NCBI GenBank assembly: GCA_022560025.1
Contig: JAFISE010000082.1
Coordinates: 62,001 to 126,000 of the forward strand
Length of the DNA stretch: 64,000 nt
Reading direction: 5' to 3'
Origin: Stagonosporopsis chrysanthemi
Lineage: Eukaryota > Ascomycota > Dothideomycetes > Pleosporales > Didymellaceae
Shown here: piece after piece, positions 9,905-21,753 of the stretch
How the letters are laid out: every line of letters begins with the position of its first letter
Position numbering within the stretch: the first letter of the stretch is position 1
Notes under the pieces: generated by a model
The model's database searches: none
Told to the model about the DNA's origin: nothing
Seen by the model: only the letters and a program-made list of their open reading frames with translations
Program-made: the position numbers and the translations under genes

Positions 9905-12900
9905 ATGGCTACCCCCAACAGCGCAGAGGAGGCCGAGTCCATCGTACGTCAGCGCGCGCATGGCCACGGCACATGTCGGTGCGCATGCTCATGCTCATAC
10001 TCATACTGACCCCGCCTGCAGAAGCCCGTCTCCTCGCTGCGCGCCCAGTTCGAGAACCTGCTCAGCGCGAACAAGGCCCCCGCCACGCCTGCCGCCCCGC
10101 CCCAGCGCTCACCAGGCCCAGCAGACCGCCTCGCCGTGTCCGACGACAACCGCAGGGCCGATGGGCGCATTTCGCTGGACATGCCCAGAGACTACGTCGA
10201 CCGCGCCTCGCCCAGCGTGGGCGCCCTGAGCACAAATGGCAAGCCCACGCCGCGCTCCTCGACCCTGCGCACGCCCTGGGGCAACCCCAAGCCGCGCCCA
10301 ACCTCCATGGTCGCCTTCTCTCCGCCCCGCTCGCCAACCCGCTCGCGCACTCGCTCACCGCCCAAGGTCACCGTCCAGTCGCCCAAGTCGCCGCCAGGAG
10401 GGCTGACCCCGCCCATCCTCTCTCCACGCCCGTCCCGCCCGACCCCTCACGCAGCGCTCGACTCGCCAGCAGCCTCCAAGACGTTCAAGATGGCGAGTCG
10501 GAACGGCACGCCGGCCACCGAGCTCAAGTCGCTCTCTGCGACGGCAACGGGGTCCAGCACGTCGGGGGATTCGCGCAAGAGCGACAGGCCAACAGCATCT
10601 GCGCCGCCCATGCCGCCCCCTGTCAATCGCGCTGGGAAGCCCAAGATACCCACCAAACCGCTGCCGGTCGATACCACAGCAAAACCCAGAGCGAGCCTGG
10701 AGCCGGTGGCCAAGTCGGAAGATGAGCGCATCTCGCCCTTCAACACCCCCCCAAGCAGTGCAGGTAGTGGCAAGGCGCCGAATCCCTCCCCGCCTACATT
10801 GCCCATGGCATCGAAGCCGAAGGGCATTCTCAAGGACGGCTACTTCCCCCCTCCGCCTGTACACCACGCCGTGGCTGAAAAGCTGCCCTCCAACGATTCG
10901 AGGATCGTGCACCAGCCACCGAAACGCATGTCACCGCCGACCAACGCCTCGCACAGGAACGGCGACAACCAAGAAGATCGCCCAACCCTGCCCGTGAGAC
11001 GCGAAAAGGACACTACCGATTTGAGGAAGAGCGTGCAGTTGCAGCGACCTGCACCACCAGATGTGCCAGTGCGCCGATCCTTCGACCAAGGGCGGCCTCT
11101 GTCGCTTGCAAACGATGATGGCGCGAGGATGATGCCTCCACCACGGCGGACGAACACGGTAGCCTCCACTCCGCCGTCTCGATCTCTCGGGCCGCCAGAG
11201 CCCCCTCCGCCGCGCAAATCTGGCGAAATCAGAAGACCAACACCGACATCGACGCCCCCTCCCCAGCAACCACCCCGCAAGGCTTCGCAAGCGTATACCT
11301 ATGATTCGGACGAATCCGAAAGCTCGCCTGAAAAGCAGTCTGCCGCGGCGCTGACCGACTATCCCGACTCGTCACAAGCGAATCGAAGACCGCCTACGTT
11401 TGCTGACACTATAGGAGGCATACCCACAGGATACGACACAAAACTCTTCGCCATCTGTGGTGATGTCATATGCACAACAGGGTACGTGACAAATGTGTGG
11501 AACGTGCTGAACGGGCGACTCCTGATGAGCTTGAGCCATGGCGACACCGTAAAAGCTACAGCGATCGCGTTCCGACCCGCAAAAGACGTGGAGAACGAAG
11601 GCAAGCGACTGTGGCTGGGCATGAACACGGGCGAGCTGCACGAAATCGATATACCCACCCAAAGTGTCGTCTTCACCAAGAATGCTCATTCACGAGCCGT
11701 CATCAGCAAGATCTTCAGATATGCTGGCGAGATGTGGTCGTTGGACGAGCTGGGCAAGCTGCACATCTGGCCAGCCGATGAGTCTGGTTCCCCATCGCTG
11801 CACCAGGCGCCGCTTACCTACCAGATCCGCGCGGGGCATACGTTCTCGATTGTCTCTGGATCGCAGTTGTGGGTCGCGTATGCGAAAGAGCTGCGAGTGT
11901 ACAAGCGCACGGGCGATGGCAACCATTTTCAGCCACTCAGCGAAGGCGCCATATCACAGCTCAACGTAGGAGACGTCACGTCTGGCGCCATCGTCAGCAG
12001 CCAGCCCGATCGCGTCTATTTCGGCCACATCGACGGCAAGGTCACAATATACGCCAAAAAGGGCTTCGAGTGTCTGGGCGTCGTGAATGTCAGTCTTTAC
12101 AAAATCAGTTCGCTCGTGGGCGTCGGCGACTACCTCTGGGCTGGCTACAGCACGGGCATGATATACGTGTACGATACCTCTTGCTCGCCATGGAAGGTGC
12201 TGAAGGACTGGAAGGCGCACGACAAGCCCATCGCAGGCATCGTCGCGGACCGAACGAGTATCTGGAAACTGGACAGGTTCCAGGTCGCGTCATTGGGCAC
12301 AGATACAATGCTACGCGTCTGGGATGGGATGCTGAAGACTGACTGGCTTGGTATGTCGAGACTCTTGGCCTGTGGGGATAAGCGCTAACGATGTCCAGAA
12401 ACCTTGATGCAACAACGCGACTCTGAGTACTGCGAGTTCAGAGAGCTCTCGGCGCGAGTCATGACGTGGAATGCGGGCGCTGTGAAGCCAACGACCTTGC
12501 GGCAGTCGGGCGACCGAGACTTTTTGCGTGAGATCATCGAACCTGAGAATCCTCCGGATATCCTTGTCTTTGGCTTTCAAGAGCTGGTCGATCTGGAAAA
12601 CAAAAAGATCACGGCCAAGAGCTTCTTCAAGAAGAAGAAGCAAAAAGAGAGCTCCGAGCACGAGCACATGTCGCATCAGTACCGTGCGTGGAAGGATCAC
12701 CTCATACGCGTACTGGACGAGCATGCCCCGAACGAGAACTACGTCTTGCTGCACACTGCGAACCTTGTTGGGCTGTTCACTTGCGTCTTCGTGAAGTCGT
12801 CAGAGCGCAACAACATCCGCGATGTCAGCGCTGCGGAGATCAAGCTAGGCTTCAGCGGCCGCGTGGGAAACAAGGGTGCGCTTGTCGTTCGCTTCCTGCT

Positions 12901-13667
12901 CGACGACTCATCTCTTTGCTTGATCAACTGCCATCTTGCAGCCGGACAAACCCAGACCACGCATCGGAACAACGACGCAGCGTCCATCATGGAAGCTGCA
13001 CCCTTACCACGCAACCGCTCACCATTGGATTGCGCAAACTTCTTCGTCGGCGGCGGCGACGGCTCCATGATACTGGACCACGAGATATGCATACTCAATG
13101 GCGACCTGAACTACCGCATCGATGCAATGCCCCGAAACACCGTCATCGACTGTGTGCGGCAAGGCAACCTCGCGAAGCTACTGGAGCGCGACCAGCTCCT
13201 CCTGTCTCGCAAACGCAACCCCGGATTCCGCCTGCGCGCCTTCAACGAAATGCCCATCGAGTTTGCGCCGACGTACAAGTACGACGTGGGCACCGACAAC
13301 TACGACACCTCGGAGAAGAAGCGCTCACCCGCGTGGTGCGACCGCCTGCTGTACCGAGGGCTGGGTAGAATCAAGCAGCTCGACTACAGGCGGCACGACG
13401 GCGTACGCGTTTCCGACCACCGCCCTGTCAGCGGCCGCTTCAAGTTCCGCGTCAAGACAATCGACTCGCGCAAACAGGATGCGGCGCGAGACAAGGCCGA
13501 GGTCGAGTTCGAGGCCGTGCGGCGCCGCATCGCGAACGACATCAGTGAGTTCTGCGCGGCGCTGGAATAACTTTTCTGACACTAACAATTGCGCAGAGCA
13601 GGACTATCTTATCAACGTCTTTGGGCTGTCTGCCAAGGAGGCTCAGCAAGCGCTCAAGGGCGGATAG
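9905..13667 (+). CDS. Large inositol-polyphosphate 5-phosphatase with N-terminal beta-propeller
   Basis: Four exons (9905-9943, 10022-12350, 12399-13544, 13597-13667) join across introns of 78, 48 and 52 bp to give 1194 aa. Residues 1-420 are disordered and Pro/Ser-rich with many PPxP-like runs. Residues ~430-790 show repeated Trp/Asp-ending strands of a beta-propeller (LWLGMNTGELHEID, YFGHIDGKVTIY, LWAGYSTGMIYVYD). From ~805 to 1140 is the catalytic IPPc domain: MTWNAG, FGFQEL, GRVGNKGALVVR, NCHLAAG, NGDLNYRID, PAWCDRLLYRG and SDHRPV. These include the metal, base and phosphate-binding residues of the Mg2+-dependent family. It likely removes the 5-phosphate from PtdIns(4,5)P2 or soluble inositol phosphates. 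The architecture differs from the yeast Inp51-54 proteins, which have SAC domains or none. Confidence 0.92.
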
Positions 13668-13971
13668 GCGGTACGACATATCGCGGAGACCCGGGGAAAT
13701 GACTTATGGCATCAGCGCGCATGAAAAGCATTGCATTGCAGGCGCATTGGGATTCGATTGTGTGCGGTTTGCAACACGCGAGGTGGAACGTAGGTGTTGA
13801 TGATTTGAAGATCTCGATCTGGATTGAGATAGGTGCGTCGCGTGGAGTGACGTCAAGTCAAGACAACGACGCGCTGATGCGGTCACGAATTAAACAGTCC
13901 ACTACTCAAGTGCTACAATCCTCAATGGCTCTCGAACAACCATTCCCCTACCTCTCGCATCTCACTACTTC
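13668..13971. other. Short intergenic region
   Basis: 304 bp between two genes on the same strand; presumably terminator of the phosphatase and promoter of the GFA-family gene. I see no gene in it. Confidence 0.5.
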
Positions 13972-14841
13972 ATGTCCGTACCAGCAATTGCTCTACGACG
14001 CGCACCACTGCTTTCATCAAGTCTCACTGCACTCCCCCGCGCACGCCTGCTAGCTGCGCACCTCACACGACCACAGTTCCCCAGCTTCTCCACGACACTC
14101 ACAAGAATGGACAAGGACCAGAGCCGCGGCGAGTCCACCACGGGCATCTCCGAGTGGAAGCAGCGCCCCCCTTACCTCGTGCACGAGAAGAACGACGACT
14201 TTGACGCAAAGTACACCGCCAACTGCCACTGCGGCAAGGTCGAGTACCAGCTGAGCCGCCGCGAGCCCCTCGACAGCAAGCTGTGCCACTGCACCACCTG
14301 CCAAACCCAGCACGGTCCGTATCCCACCCCGACTCCCTCCCACTCTGTCACTGACATCACCACAGCCGCCCCCTTCCAATGGGCCGCCATCTTCCACAAA
14401 ACCGACATCAACTTCACCAACGGCCATCACAACCTCGAATGGTACGACCCATCCACGAAATCCATCGAGCACCAGCTCCCCTGCAAAGTGCGCTGTTCCT
14501 TCTGCCACAGCCCCATCATGGACGAAGGGCGCAACATGATCCTGCTCTTCCCCTCGCTCATCCACCTCAAGACCGACGAAGACAAGGCCTACTTCAAGCC
14601 CCGCTGCCACATGTTCTACGGGCAGCGCGTCATGGATGTCCCCGACGGCTTGCCCAAGTGGAGCGGCATCAACAACGAGAGCGACCTGATTGAGGACAGT
14701 CCGCCCGAGAAGGTGAGGGAGGTGGAGCGCAAGAGGGAGGCGAAGCGCGAGGCGGAGATGAAAGATGATCCTGATGCGAAGACGAAGGAGGGCACGAAGA
14801 GCGGGAAGGGCGCGAATACCGTCGAGAAGAAGAAGGAGTAG
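13972..14841 (+). CDS. GFA / CENP-V family zinc protein, probably mitochondrial
   Basis: The frame is open throughout at 289 codons, but a 51-bp in-frame intron (14315-14365, GTCCGT...CACAG) should be removed. That joins QTQH to AAPFQW as in relatives and gives 272 aa. The zinc ligands of the glutathione-dependent formaldehyde-activating (GFA) fold are visible: NCHCG, LCHCTTC and a later CSFC. Such proteins bind zinc, and some handle glutathione adducts; many fungal members have no known substrate. The first 45 residues are Arg/Ser/Ala/Leu-rich without acids and resemble a mitochondrial presequence; a second Met at residue 46 is an alternative start. The last 45 residues are a highly charged Lys/Glu helix-like tail. 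The weak donor makes retained-intron product possible. Confidence 0.88.
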   Translation: MSVPAIALRRAPLLSSSLTALPRARLLAAHLTRPQFPSFSTTLTRMDKDQSRGESTTGISEWKQRPPYLVHEKNDDFDAKYTANCHCGKVEYQLSRREPLDSKLCHCTTCQTQHGPYPTPTPSHSVTDITTAAPFQWAAIFHKTDINFTNGHHNLEWYDPSTKSIEHQLPCKVRCSFCHSPIMDEGRNMILLFPSLIHLKTDEDKAYFKPRCHMFYGQRVMDVPDGLPKWSGINNESDLIEDSPPEKVREVERKREAKREAEMKDDPDAKTKEGTKSGKGANTVEKKKE

Positions 14842-14995
14842 AGGCACGTGAGCGCGTTGTGCGCTTGTTCGATTCGATTCGATTCGATAGAAACGGGGGA
14901 CGGCGTTCAGGAGGCGGACTGTTCGTAACATCTGCAACACGCGGAATGGCGGCATCTGTAGTCATATTTGCACGCATACTCATGCCCCGTTAACG

Positions 14996-15013
14996 AAAAA
15001 AAAAAAAAAAAAA
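14996..15013. repeat. A18 homopolymer
   Basis: Eighteen consecutive A about 155 bp downstream of the GFA-family stop codon. The tract is on the coding strand, in the 3' flank, but genomic. Confidence 0.9.
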
Positions 15014-15294
15014 CTTCAAGGTCGAAACAAAGAATCAAAACTCGCCACCCCCAGCTCAATATCAATCCCATGTATATACATATCGAGTCGTGTCGAGTCG
15101 TGTGGATACAAACATATGTACTATTGATGCTCAATCGGGTAAACCAACTACAACTAGGTCGAGAACTGCCCCCGATTGGCCGACGACCACAGTCATCCAT
15201 TGCCCAATCAGAAGTTGATCCATAACCTCGCGCACCAAACAACCCTTGTGTTATGCCCCCGTCCCCTTTTCACCACTCAGCATCCTAGTACTTC

Positions 15295-15358
<64 letters not shown>

Positions 15359-15393
15359 ATAGTAGTAGTAGTAGTAATAGTAGTAGTAGTAGT
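15295..15393. repeat. (AGT)n trinucleotide microsatellite, about 33 units
   Basis: 99 bp of AGT units interrupted twice by AAT. On either strand it is open in every frame and yields long valine or leucine runs, which are artefacts. Confidence 0.97.
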
Positions 15394-15506
15394 GCATAGA
15401 GCCCCGAAACTCGCCCGGTTTTCAACCAACATTCAGTGTCTCTGTATTCCTTCCATCCATGCAATGCATGCAAAGGGGACTGCATGTACGATACGACACT
15501 GTGCGT

Positions 15507-15532
15507 TACGATACGATACGATACGATACGAT
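15507..15532. repeat. (TACGA)5 pentanucleotide repeat
   Basis: Five TACGA units lie just downstream of the AGT array; a related TACGATACGA occurs at 15487. Confidence 0.85.
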
Positions 15533-16997
15533 GCATATCCTGATGCTCTGCCAAACATGGAGAATGTGTGCCGTCGCCGACGGCAAAAGCATTGTTACTA
15601 GGATAGCATGGCATCGCTGGGAAGTTTTTCCCACGGGATGTGCGCGACAAATCTCTTTTGGGAACATGTGCAAGTTCTATTGGTGAGTTTTGGATCTTTC
15701 GTTCACAGAGATGGGGGGGTGGGGGGGGGGAGCCCCACATCGAGTTTATGCGATTGACATATGTCTCTGGGTAGGGACCCAGTCCAAGGCCATCCGATTC
15801 ATCACGCGCTTGAGTCTTGTGGAAGGTGAGCTGGCCAGCTGATCTGCTACCAAGCGCGAAAGCCAATTCCATCTTACACATCCCAATGCATGTTGGGGCA
15901 CAAGTCTGCACTGCGAGAGAACTCCAATCGAACCCATGGGGGGGGGGAAGGCGATCAACACCACCGATGCTAGGGTGATCAGCAGTGACGAATCCGAAGG
16001 CGTACTGGGAGCTTTTTTTTTTCAGCAGAAGCGCAACAACAGCCACCATGCCATCTCTGGCGTAAAACGGATTGAAGTCCTGGTGAAAAGACCCGGTGGT
16101 GGCGATTACCTATCGCATTCTGGAGCCGGCAACCCGCGTACTGGGATTATCCTTGTCTGTAATAGCTCCGGGCAAGGGTTTTTGCTGTTACAGACAGACG
16201 AAGTGGTGAGTATGGGGTTACTCATTGACGGTGAGGAAATTTGTTGCGGTGCAAGTCGGCCCTACAGGCCTTGATCGTCACTCCTGTGACTCTCCTGGAC
16301 TAGCACGTCTCAGAGCATGTATATATTGATGCTCCCTAGCTAGCAAGTAACACAAGCGCAGTTTTCCATCATTTTCAGCAGCTGCTTACGCTGCAACAAA
16401 ATTGAGTGTGGTTCGAAGTTCGCAGGATCTTCAGTGCACGTATCGTTTCCTGGCGGAGAGCGACAGATTCTGTATTAAGCGGGGGACAGACACACAGATG
16501 GTAGCGGTATACACTGCGTCTTTCGAACGCTTCAATGGTGGTTATGAGCAATGGGTGTATATATCTGATGCTATGGCCGTATACCTTAAGCTTGAATCCC
16601 CAAAACGTCTCAACCGATCGCCGATCTCTGTAGACCGCATGTCCTTCAAACCCCCAACCGCTGATCGGGGGGCTCGGCGCCACATACACAGCAGGGAACG
16701 GAACGACATACGCCACTCGCCTGATTGAGAGAGAGAGAGAGTACGAATGCTGGCGGCCTTCGTATCGGTCACGATTCATGGGATATGGTACTCTGGCCAC
16801 TGTTCTGTTTTTTCCGAATGTAGCTGGGCCCGGCAGAATGCAGCTGTCGATGACTGGCGGTGCCCGCGTTTTGGTTCTGATCTGGCTAGTTAGCTCCGAT
16901 TAACAGGACAATATTGGTGTTGTTGCTTGATCGAAGATTCGACGCCGTCGATGGGATAGAAACGGGTGTTTTCAATGCATATGGGTTCGAGAACAAG

Positions 16998-17066
16998 CTT
17001 CCTTCCTTCCTTCCTTCCTTCCTTCCTTCCTTCTTTTCTTCCTTCCTTCCTTCATTTCTTCCTTCC
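16998..17066. repeat. (TTCC)n tetranucleotide tract
   Basis: Roughly seventeen TTCC units with two short interruptions (TTTTCTT and ATTTCTT). This is a pyrimidine-only strand of about 70 bp. Confidence 0.93.
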
Positions 17067-17975
17067 CTACGATCTTGCGCTTAGACTCGCTATTCCGATG
17101 ATTACATTAGGACTTTTTGCCTTCTACGTCCACAATAGCGGTATATCAGCCATTACTGGGGATTTGCTGCATCGTCTCATGACGGAGACCGGACGTACTT
17201 TGCTCGAGGGATACATCACGGATCAGGCAACAATGGGAGGGTGTGAGAACAACGCTGGAGAGCTCAAGGGCGGTGAAGATCACCTTCGGCGAGCTGGCAT
17301 CGGGTGCTGGCAACGCGCGTCGAAGTGATTTTGCGGAACAGACGATCGCAGGGCGGGAGAACAGCTGGGATGTATCACTGCTTCCAGATACACAGCAACG
17401 TACAGTAGCGGGTTTGGTTGAGGGTGGCGGGAAGAACAAACTGCGAGAACGGAGATTCGGGTTCGGGCTTCCACAGTAAGTGAAGCGGCTTCGGAGGAGG
17501 GGTAGGTAGTACGTCTCTCCGATTGTACAGTATCGCCAGCAGGTAGTTGCGAGGAACAGACCATAGTACTTATCAGATCGCTGTGAAATCGCAATCTGTA
17601 GGGCAATGTCAGCTGCGGCTGAAGCGAGCGTGCAGTCCGCCTTGAGGCTGAACGTTGGATTCGGAGACACAACCGGGGAGGTTCTCGATCCCCTTAGTTC
17701 CAGAAACACTTAAATGCATAGGGTTAGTCGTTGCAATGCACAGGCTTGTCGGTCCGAGGAAGACACTATGATACTGTGAAGATGCCAGCGAAAAGATACA
17801 AAACAAAGACAGATGGATTCAGCGTTAATGTCGTTCATCCTGTAAATTCTCAGCTAACCATGCCCTTGCTTTGCTTGATCAGTCGGTAGTAGCAACATCC
17901 GCACTACCAATTCCTTTGATTACCAGCATTGCGCAGTCCAAGAACGTCGTAGCTAGCATTTTGTGCCGCAGGGCG

Positions 17976-19539
17976 CTATCCCAGCCCAGAGTCTTTAGGA
18001 GCGATCCGATACATATCCCCTCCGAGGTTTCTAGCCTCACCTTTCGAGCACAAGTCCTGGTTTGAAAAGGTCTGCGGCACACCCGGCGAGAACGTGCCGT
18101 TTCCAATGAAACCTCCCATGTACTGCTGGTGGAAGTTGTACGGGCTGTTGTTGTTTCGGTGGCCCAGCGCGTTCTGGTTCACTGCTAGAGAGGCCCAACC
18201 GTCGCCACTGAATTCCACATCGGTCTTCCGACCACACTCTAGGCCTAGCCGAAAGGATGTAAAGACGCGCGCATTCTTTCCGATTTGGTCGTCGTTGAAT
18301 GTGATCTTCAGTGCAGTGCCTCCGTCGAGAAGGGCGATCTCTCCTTCAGATTGTGGGACGTCTGTAAATCTTGCCTGGGGGTCGCTCTTGAACCTGATGG
18401 TGACGTGACCGACACCTCCTTTCGGACTCCAAGCAATGACATGAGGACCAAAACCGTCCTTCGACCGGGGGATTATGCGTGCTCCCACTCTGTAACTGAT
18501 GTATTCGTTCAATGCTTTGCCAATTTTGCTCTCATTAAGATCGTCGCTAAGACTGAGAAGGTCACCCAATGCCGTCGTATCCAGGTGTACCAGTGCCTCG
18601 TAGCCGAGGCCACGTTCGCCATTTGACCATGTCTTTGCCAGCGAAGAATCTGTGGGGTTTTTGTCTAAGGCTTGTGCGTGTTGAGGATCGCCTCCAATGA
18701 CGAAGGATCTGGTGTCGCGCGAACTTTGATAATCCTTCCAATCCTGCGAGGCCTTGACACTGGCATCTCCGGAAACACCAGTGAAGGAGGAACCGTACTC
18801 GGCCTGAATACAGGCTCTCATATCCACAGACTTCCCTGTCTTGGATTTGGAATAGGTCACGGTGAACTCGAACCTGGTACCATAAGTAGCATGCGTCACA
18901 AGGTGCGTGCCCCACAGAGCTACGAATTTCTCGAACTTGTCGTGATTGCCTTCGACAGTTGTGGGTAAGGCCAGCATCGCCTGCCGAAGCTCAGGCTTCA
19001 GATATTTCCAAATGTCATTCTGGTTGCCGGACAAGGAGATGATGTAGACATCGTTGCTGTCGTTGAGGAAACCGTACTGCATGTCCTCGGAGAAGGTGCT
19101 TTCGTATGCAAAGCTTCCTTCAATCTTTGCTGACACAGCCTGGAACTGGTTAAACCGCCGTGTTATACGGGTCCCGCAACAAAACACTTACTAGGTAACG
19201 AGCAGAGAGACTTGCGTCGGTTCTGAGCTTCTGCACCACCTGGCTTCCACTTTCGGCAAAGACGGTAGTTCCAGCGCGGCTGGCAGCATAGTTGACAGCA
19301 ACATTGCTGGGCTTTTTATATGTATAGTTATCTTGAGACCAGGTGTCTTCGGCTGCCCATTGGACTGCATCGATAACGTTGCCAGCTGTTAAGATACTCT
19401 TGGTCGAGTAAAGGTTGACTGACTAACGTTAGATCAAATGACTGTTCCAATACTTGTTTGGCTTGTGCTTGCCGTCATGCTTGGAGCAGTCGATGACACG
19501 ACCAAGACATTCTTTGTATGGTAGTTCGCGTTGGGCCAT
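17976..19539 (-). CDS. MACPF (perforin-fold) domain protein
   Basis: The main exon, 19145-17976, encodes 389 codons with the MACPF signature WGTHLVTHATYGTRF, preceded by typical helix/strand blocks. A preceding exon, 19192-19422, joins in phase across a 46-bp intron (19146-19191). The 5' end is unclear: an ATG at 19539 starts 36 codons that begin MAQRELPYKECLGR and then hit TAA. Linking it to the second exon needs a non-consensus donor (GTCATC at about 19497), or the gene is damaged there. A TATA box lies 81 bp upstream of that ATG. MACPF proteins can assemble into membrane pores, but many fungal ones have unknown roles; I see no signal peptide and no partner gene. The C-terminal ~130 residues look like a separate beta-rich domain. 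Confidence 0.75.
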
Positions 19540-19619
19540 GTTTTTCTTAGTGGTTGTTGATATGCTTGTTTGTATGACTGTCGATGAGAGACAGGGTTTT
19601 CTACTGGCGATAGTTGCTC

Positions 19620-19627
19620 TTTATATA
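19620..19627 (-). promoter_or_regulatory. TATA box of the MACPF gene
   Basis: On the minus strand this reads TATATAAA, 81 bp before the proposed ATG, followed by an A-rich leader ending AAAAACATGGCC. It is the clearest promoter element in the left half of the window. Confidence 0.6.
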
Positions 19628-21753
19628 CATATATCGGTGGTCGACTGTCCAGCATTTGATACGTAGAATCGAACTCATATGACAGACCCTGAAGCATAAC
19701 CATACTTACTCTCGTGCGGCGCTGAATGGTGCATACGCAGCTATGCGAGTAGTCTTGACCGGCGCACGGTCTGTGCACGAAACCGCCAGAGGACGCGCGA
19801 ATGGTGTAAGCTGAATTGCGTCCTCGTCGGTTTGGCGTCTAAGCGCCTAGCTGAACAGTGTTGGCGCAGCTCGAAAAAGAGCCTCGATCTGTAAATAGAG
19901 ATGCGCTAGGTACCGTCAGTGATTCTCAGCCAAACGGAGAGCACGGCGCAACTACGAGTCGGGCTGCATAAGGCTGCCTAAGGCTGCGCAAACTGGGGTA
20001 ACAGCAGCGCAGCAAAACCGCAGCTGATCTCGGCAAAATGTGCGTGCTCAGTGCACAGTGGCGTAGTTGGTTTCTAGCCCCGCAGCTGAGAAACGATGAT
20101 GGTGACGAAATGGCTCTTGACAATAGAGCTGTGGCATGCTTGACCGCTCTGGACTTGCTTGCTTGGCCCACGACTGGCGACATCTCTGTAATCAATAGTG
20201 CCTGGGCAGATATCAGCTTGCTGCGCGCGCGATGTTTCATCTTTGAGGCTGGCTGGGGTTCGGTAGCCCTCAGGATCCAGTCCGCTTTCCCCTTTGTACT
20301 CCTTGCCTTGATTGGCCTGGCCCAAGGTAGGTACAGAAAACGTATTTGAAGCTGAACAATGGCGAAGCGCATGCCATGTAACGCGTGATGCACACGTTTG
20401 GTGGGTCGGACGGCGGAAGCTGGCCGATCAAGCAGGGCCGGCCCGACTGACACCTTCCCAACATGGCTAGGATGGGCTTAGCTCCAGCTGGAACGCTAAG
20501 ATGTATGATTGAATTGGCGAAGCGGGGAACCATGTGTTGCAGTGAGTGCAAGCAGTGCGGGAAGATTTGAGGATTGAACTGAGGTTCCATTGGGTGTAGC
20601 TACGAACAGTATGTATACATGGGTAGCTGTAAACAGCGCTAGTGCAGGATGGGGAGCCGCATCTCACCAAAGGTGAGGCGCGGGTTGCCCATGAGGCAAG
20701 AGAGACTCCAAATCGTGACACCATGTCACTGTCATTCGTTGGCAAATGGACCACAGTGTTAACTAGTCGAACTTCGGGCTTTAGATTTCACCAGCGTTAT
20801 TCAGCACAGCAACCAGGCTTCGACTAGTCATACATATGTCTATTCAAGGCTAAAGAAGAACAACTAGCACTGGCAGTGAACTGTGTGTTTTGCTTGTTCA
20901 TGTTCCCGGGGCCAGTCTGTAGGAAAATACCGTTGCTCAGATGTGCGGAACACCCCCCCCCCCCCCCCCGCCCCAAAAGAAAACTTGCGCTCAATCCCGA
21001 TTCTGGTCAGCGCTGACAACGATTATGGTACTGTTCCGACTCACATAGGCTAATAACATTGAAGGATTATGACATACGGCAACCTTTACTGATGGACTGG
21101 CTGCATAGCGCTTGATCGGGTTCTTGATCTTTTGCTCTAATCGTCCAGCCGGGACCTACAATCATCATGATGATATTAGCAAATTACCTCTTGAGACGAC
21201 GATTAATACCACGCCATTTGCTATAAACTGTTGAGGAACATTGCATATGCAGCATGGAGATGCCTTTCGTGTTGCACGGTTGCAACAAGGGAGCGGGGCT
21301 GCTAGCTGCATGGAGGACCACTCGTGTTTCCTTGCTGTGAACGCATGTTCAACATTCTTGCCAGCATTATCGCAATTGATTCTTGTCATGTGCGTCGAAA
21401 CTATGCCCCGTCGATGTTCCGTGGTATACTGTTTGTGGGCATCTGATTTGTTAGCATACTCAAGCGTGACTGATTATGTGTAACACATGAAGATGGATGG
21501 TCGGTTCCTTGTGAATTCATATCTCATTGTTTCTAATTGGCTTGGGTGGGTTGGGGGATTGCCATACGTAGATACGACATTCCGTTGAGCTTGCGGCATT
21601 CCAAAGAGCTCAGCATACCTGGACAACGCGGGACATTCCATCTCTTTGTATCATGAACTTCGATCTCAGATTTGCCAATGGACAGTGACTGATAAATGTC
21701 TTCTCCCAGGGCTAGTTGATCAGTATCGCAGTAGTTCCATCATACACGGCATA
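19628..21753. other. 2.1-kb gene-free stretch
   Basis: Between the MACPF promoter and a secreted-protein gene. Minus-strand frames near 19926-20453 (175 codons) have no family features. A C17 homopolymer sits at 20953. No gene is supported. Confidence 0.5.
20953..20969. repeat. C17 homopolymer
   Basis: Seventeen C followed by GCCCC. Such tracts are error-prone in sequencing, so the exact length should not be trusted. Confidence 0.9.

Larger units (their letters stand above)
14842..17975. other. 3.1-kb stretch without recognisable gene
   Basis: No frame here shows a family I recognise. Open frames of up to 187 codons on the minus strand (17146-17709) and 141 codons (16375-16800) have no conserved motif. 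The stretch carries several microsatellites and homopolymers and marks the left edge of the gene-poor accessory region. Confidence 0.55.

Noticed and set aside
15176..16049. Open frames with long Val or Leu runs
   Set aside because: They are translations of the (AGT)n microsatellite in different frames.
16375..16800. 141-codon minus-strand frame with hydrophobic patches
   Set aside because: No recognisable domain; it includes translated GA-repeat DNA.
16980..17000. GGTTCGAGAAC resembling a tRNA B box
   Set aside because: Lacks the final CC and an upstream A box; it sits next to the TTCC microsatellite.
17146..17709. 187-codon minus-strand frame
   Set aside because: No family motif, no signal peptide and no neighbour that would support it; it lies in a microsatellite-rich stretch.
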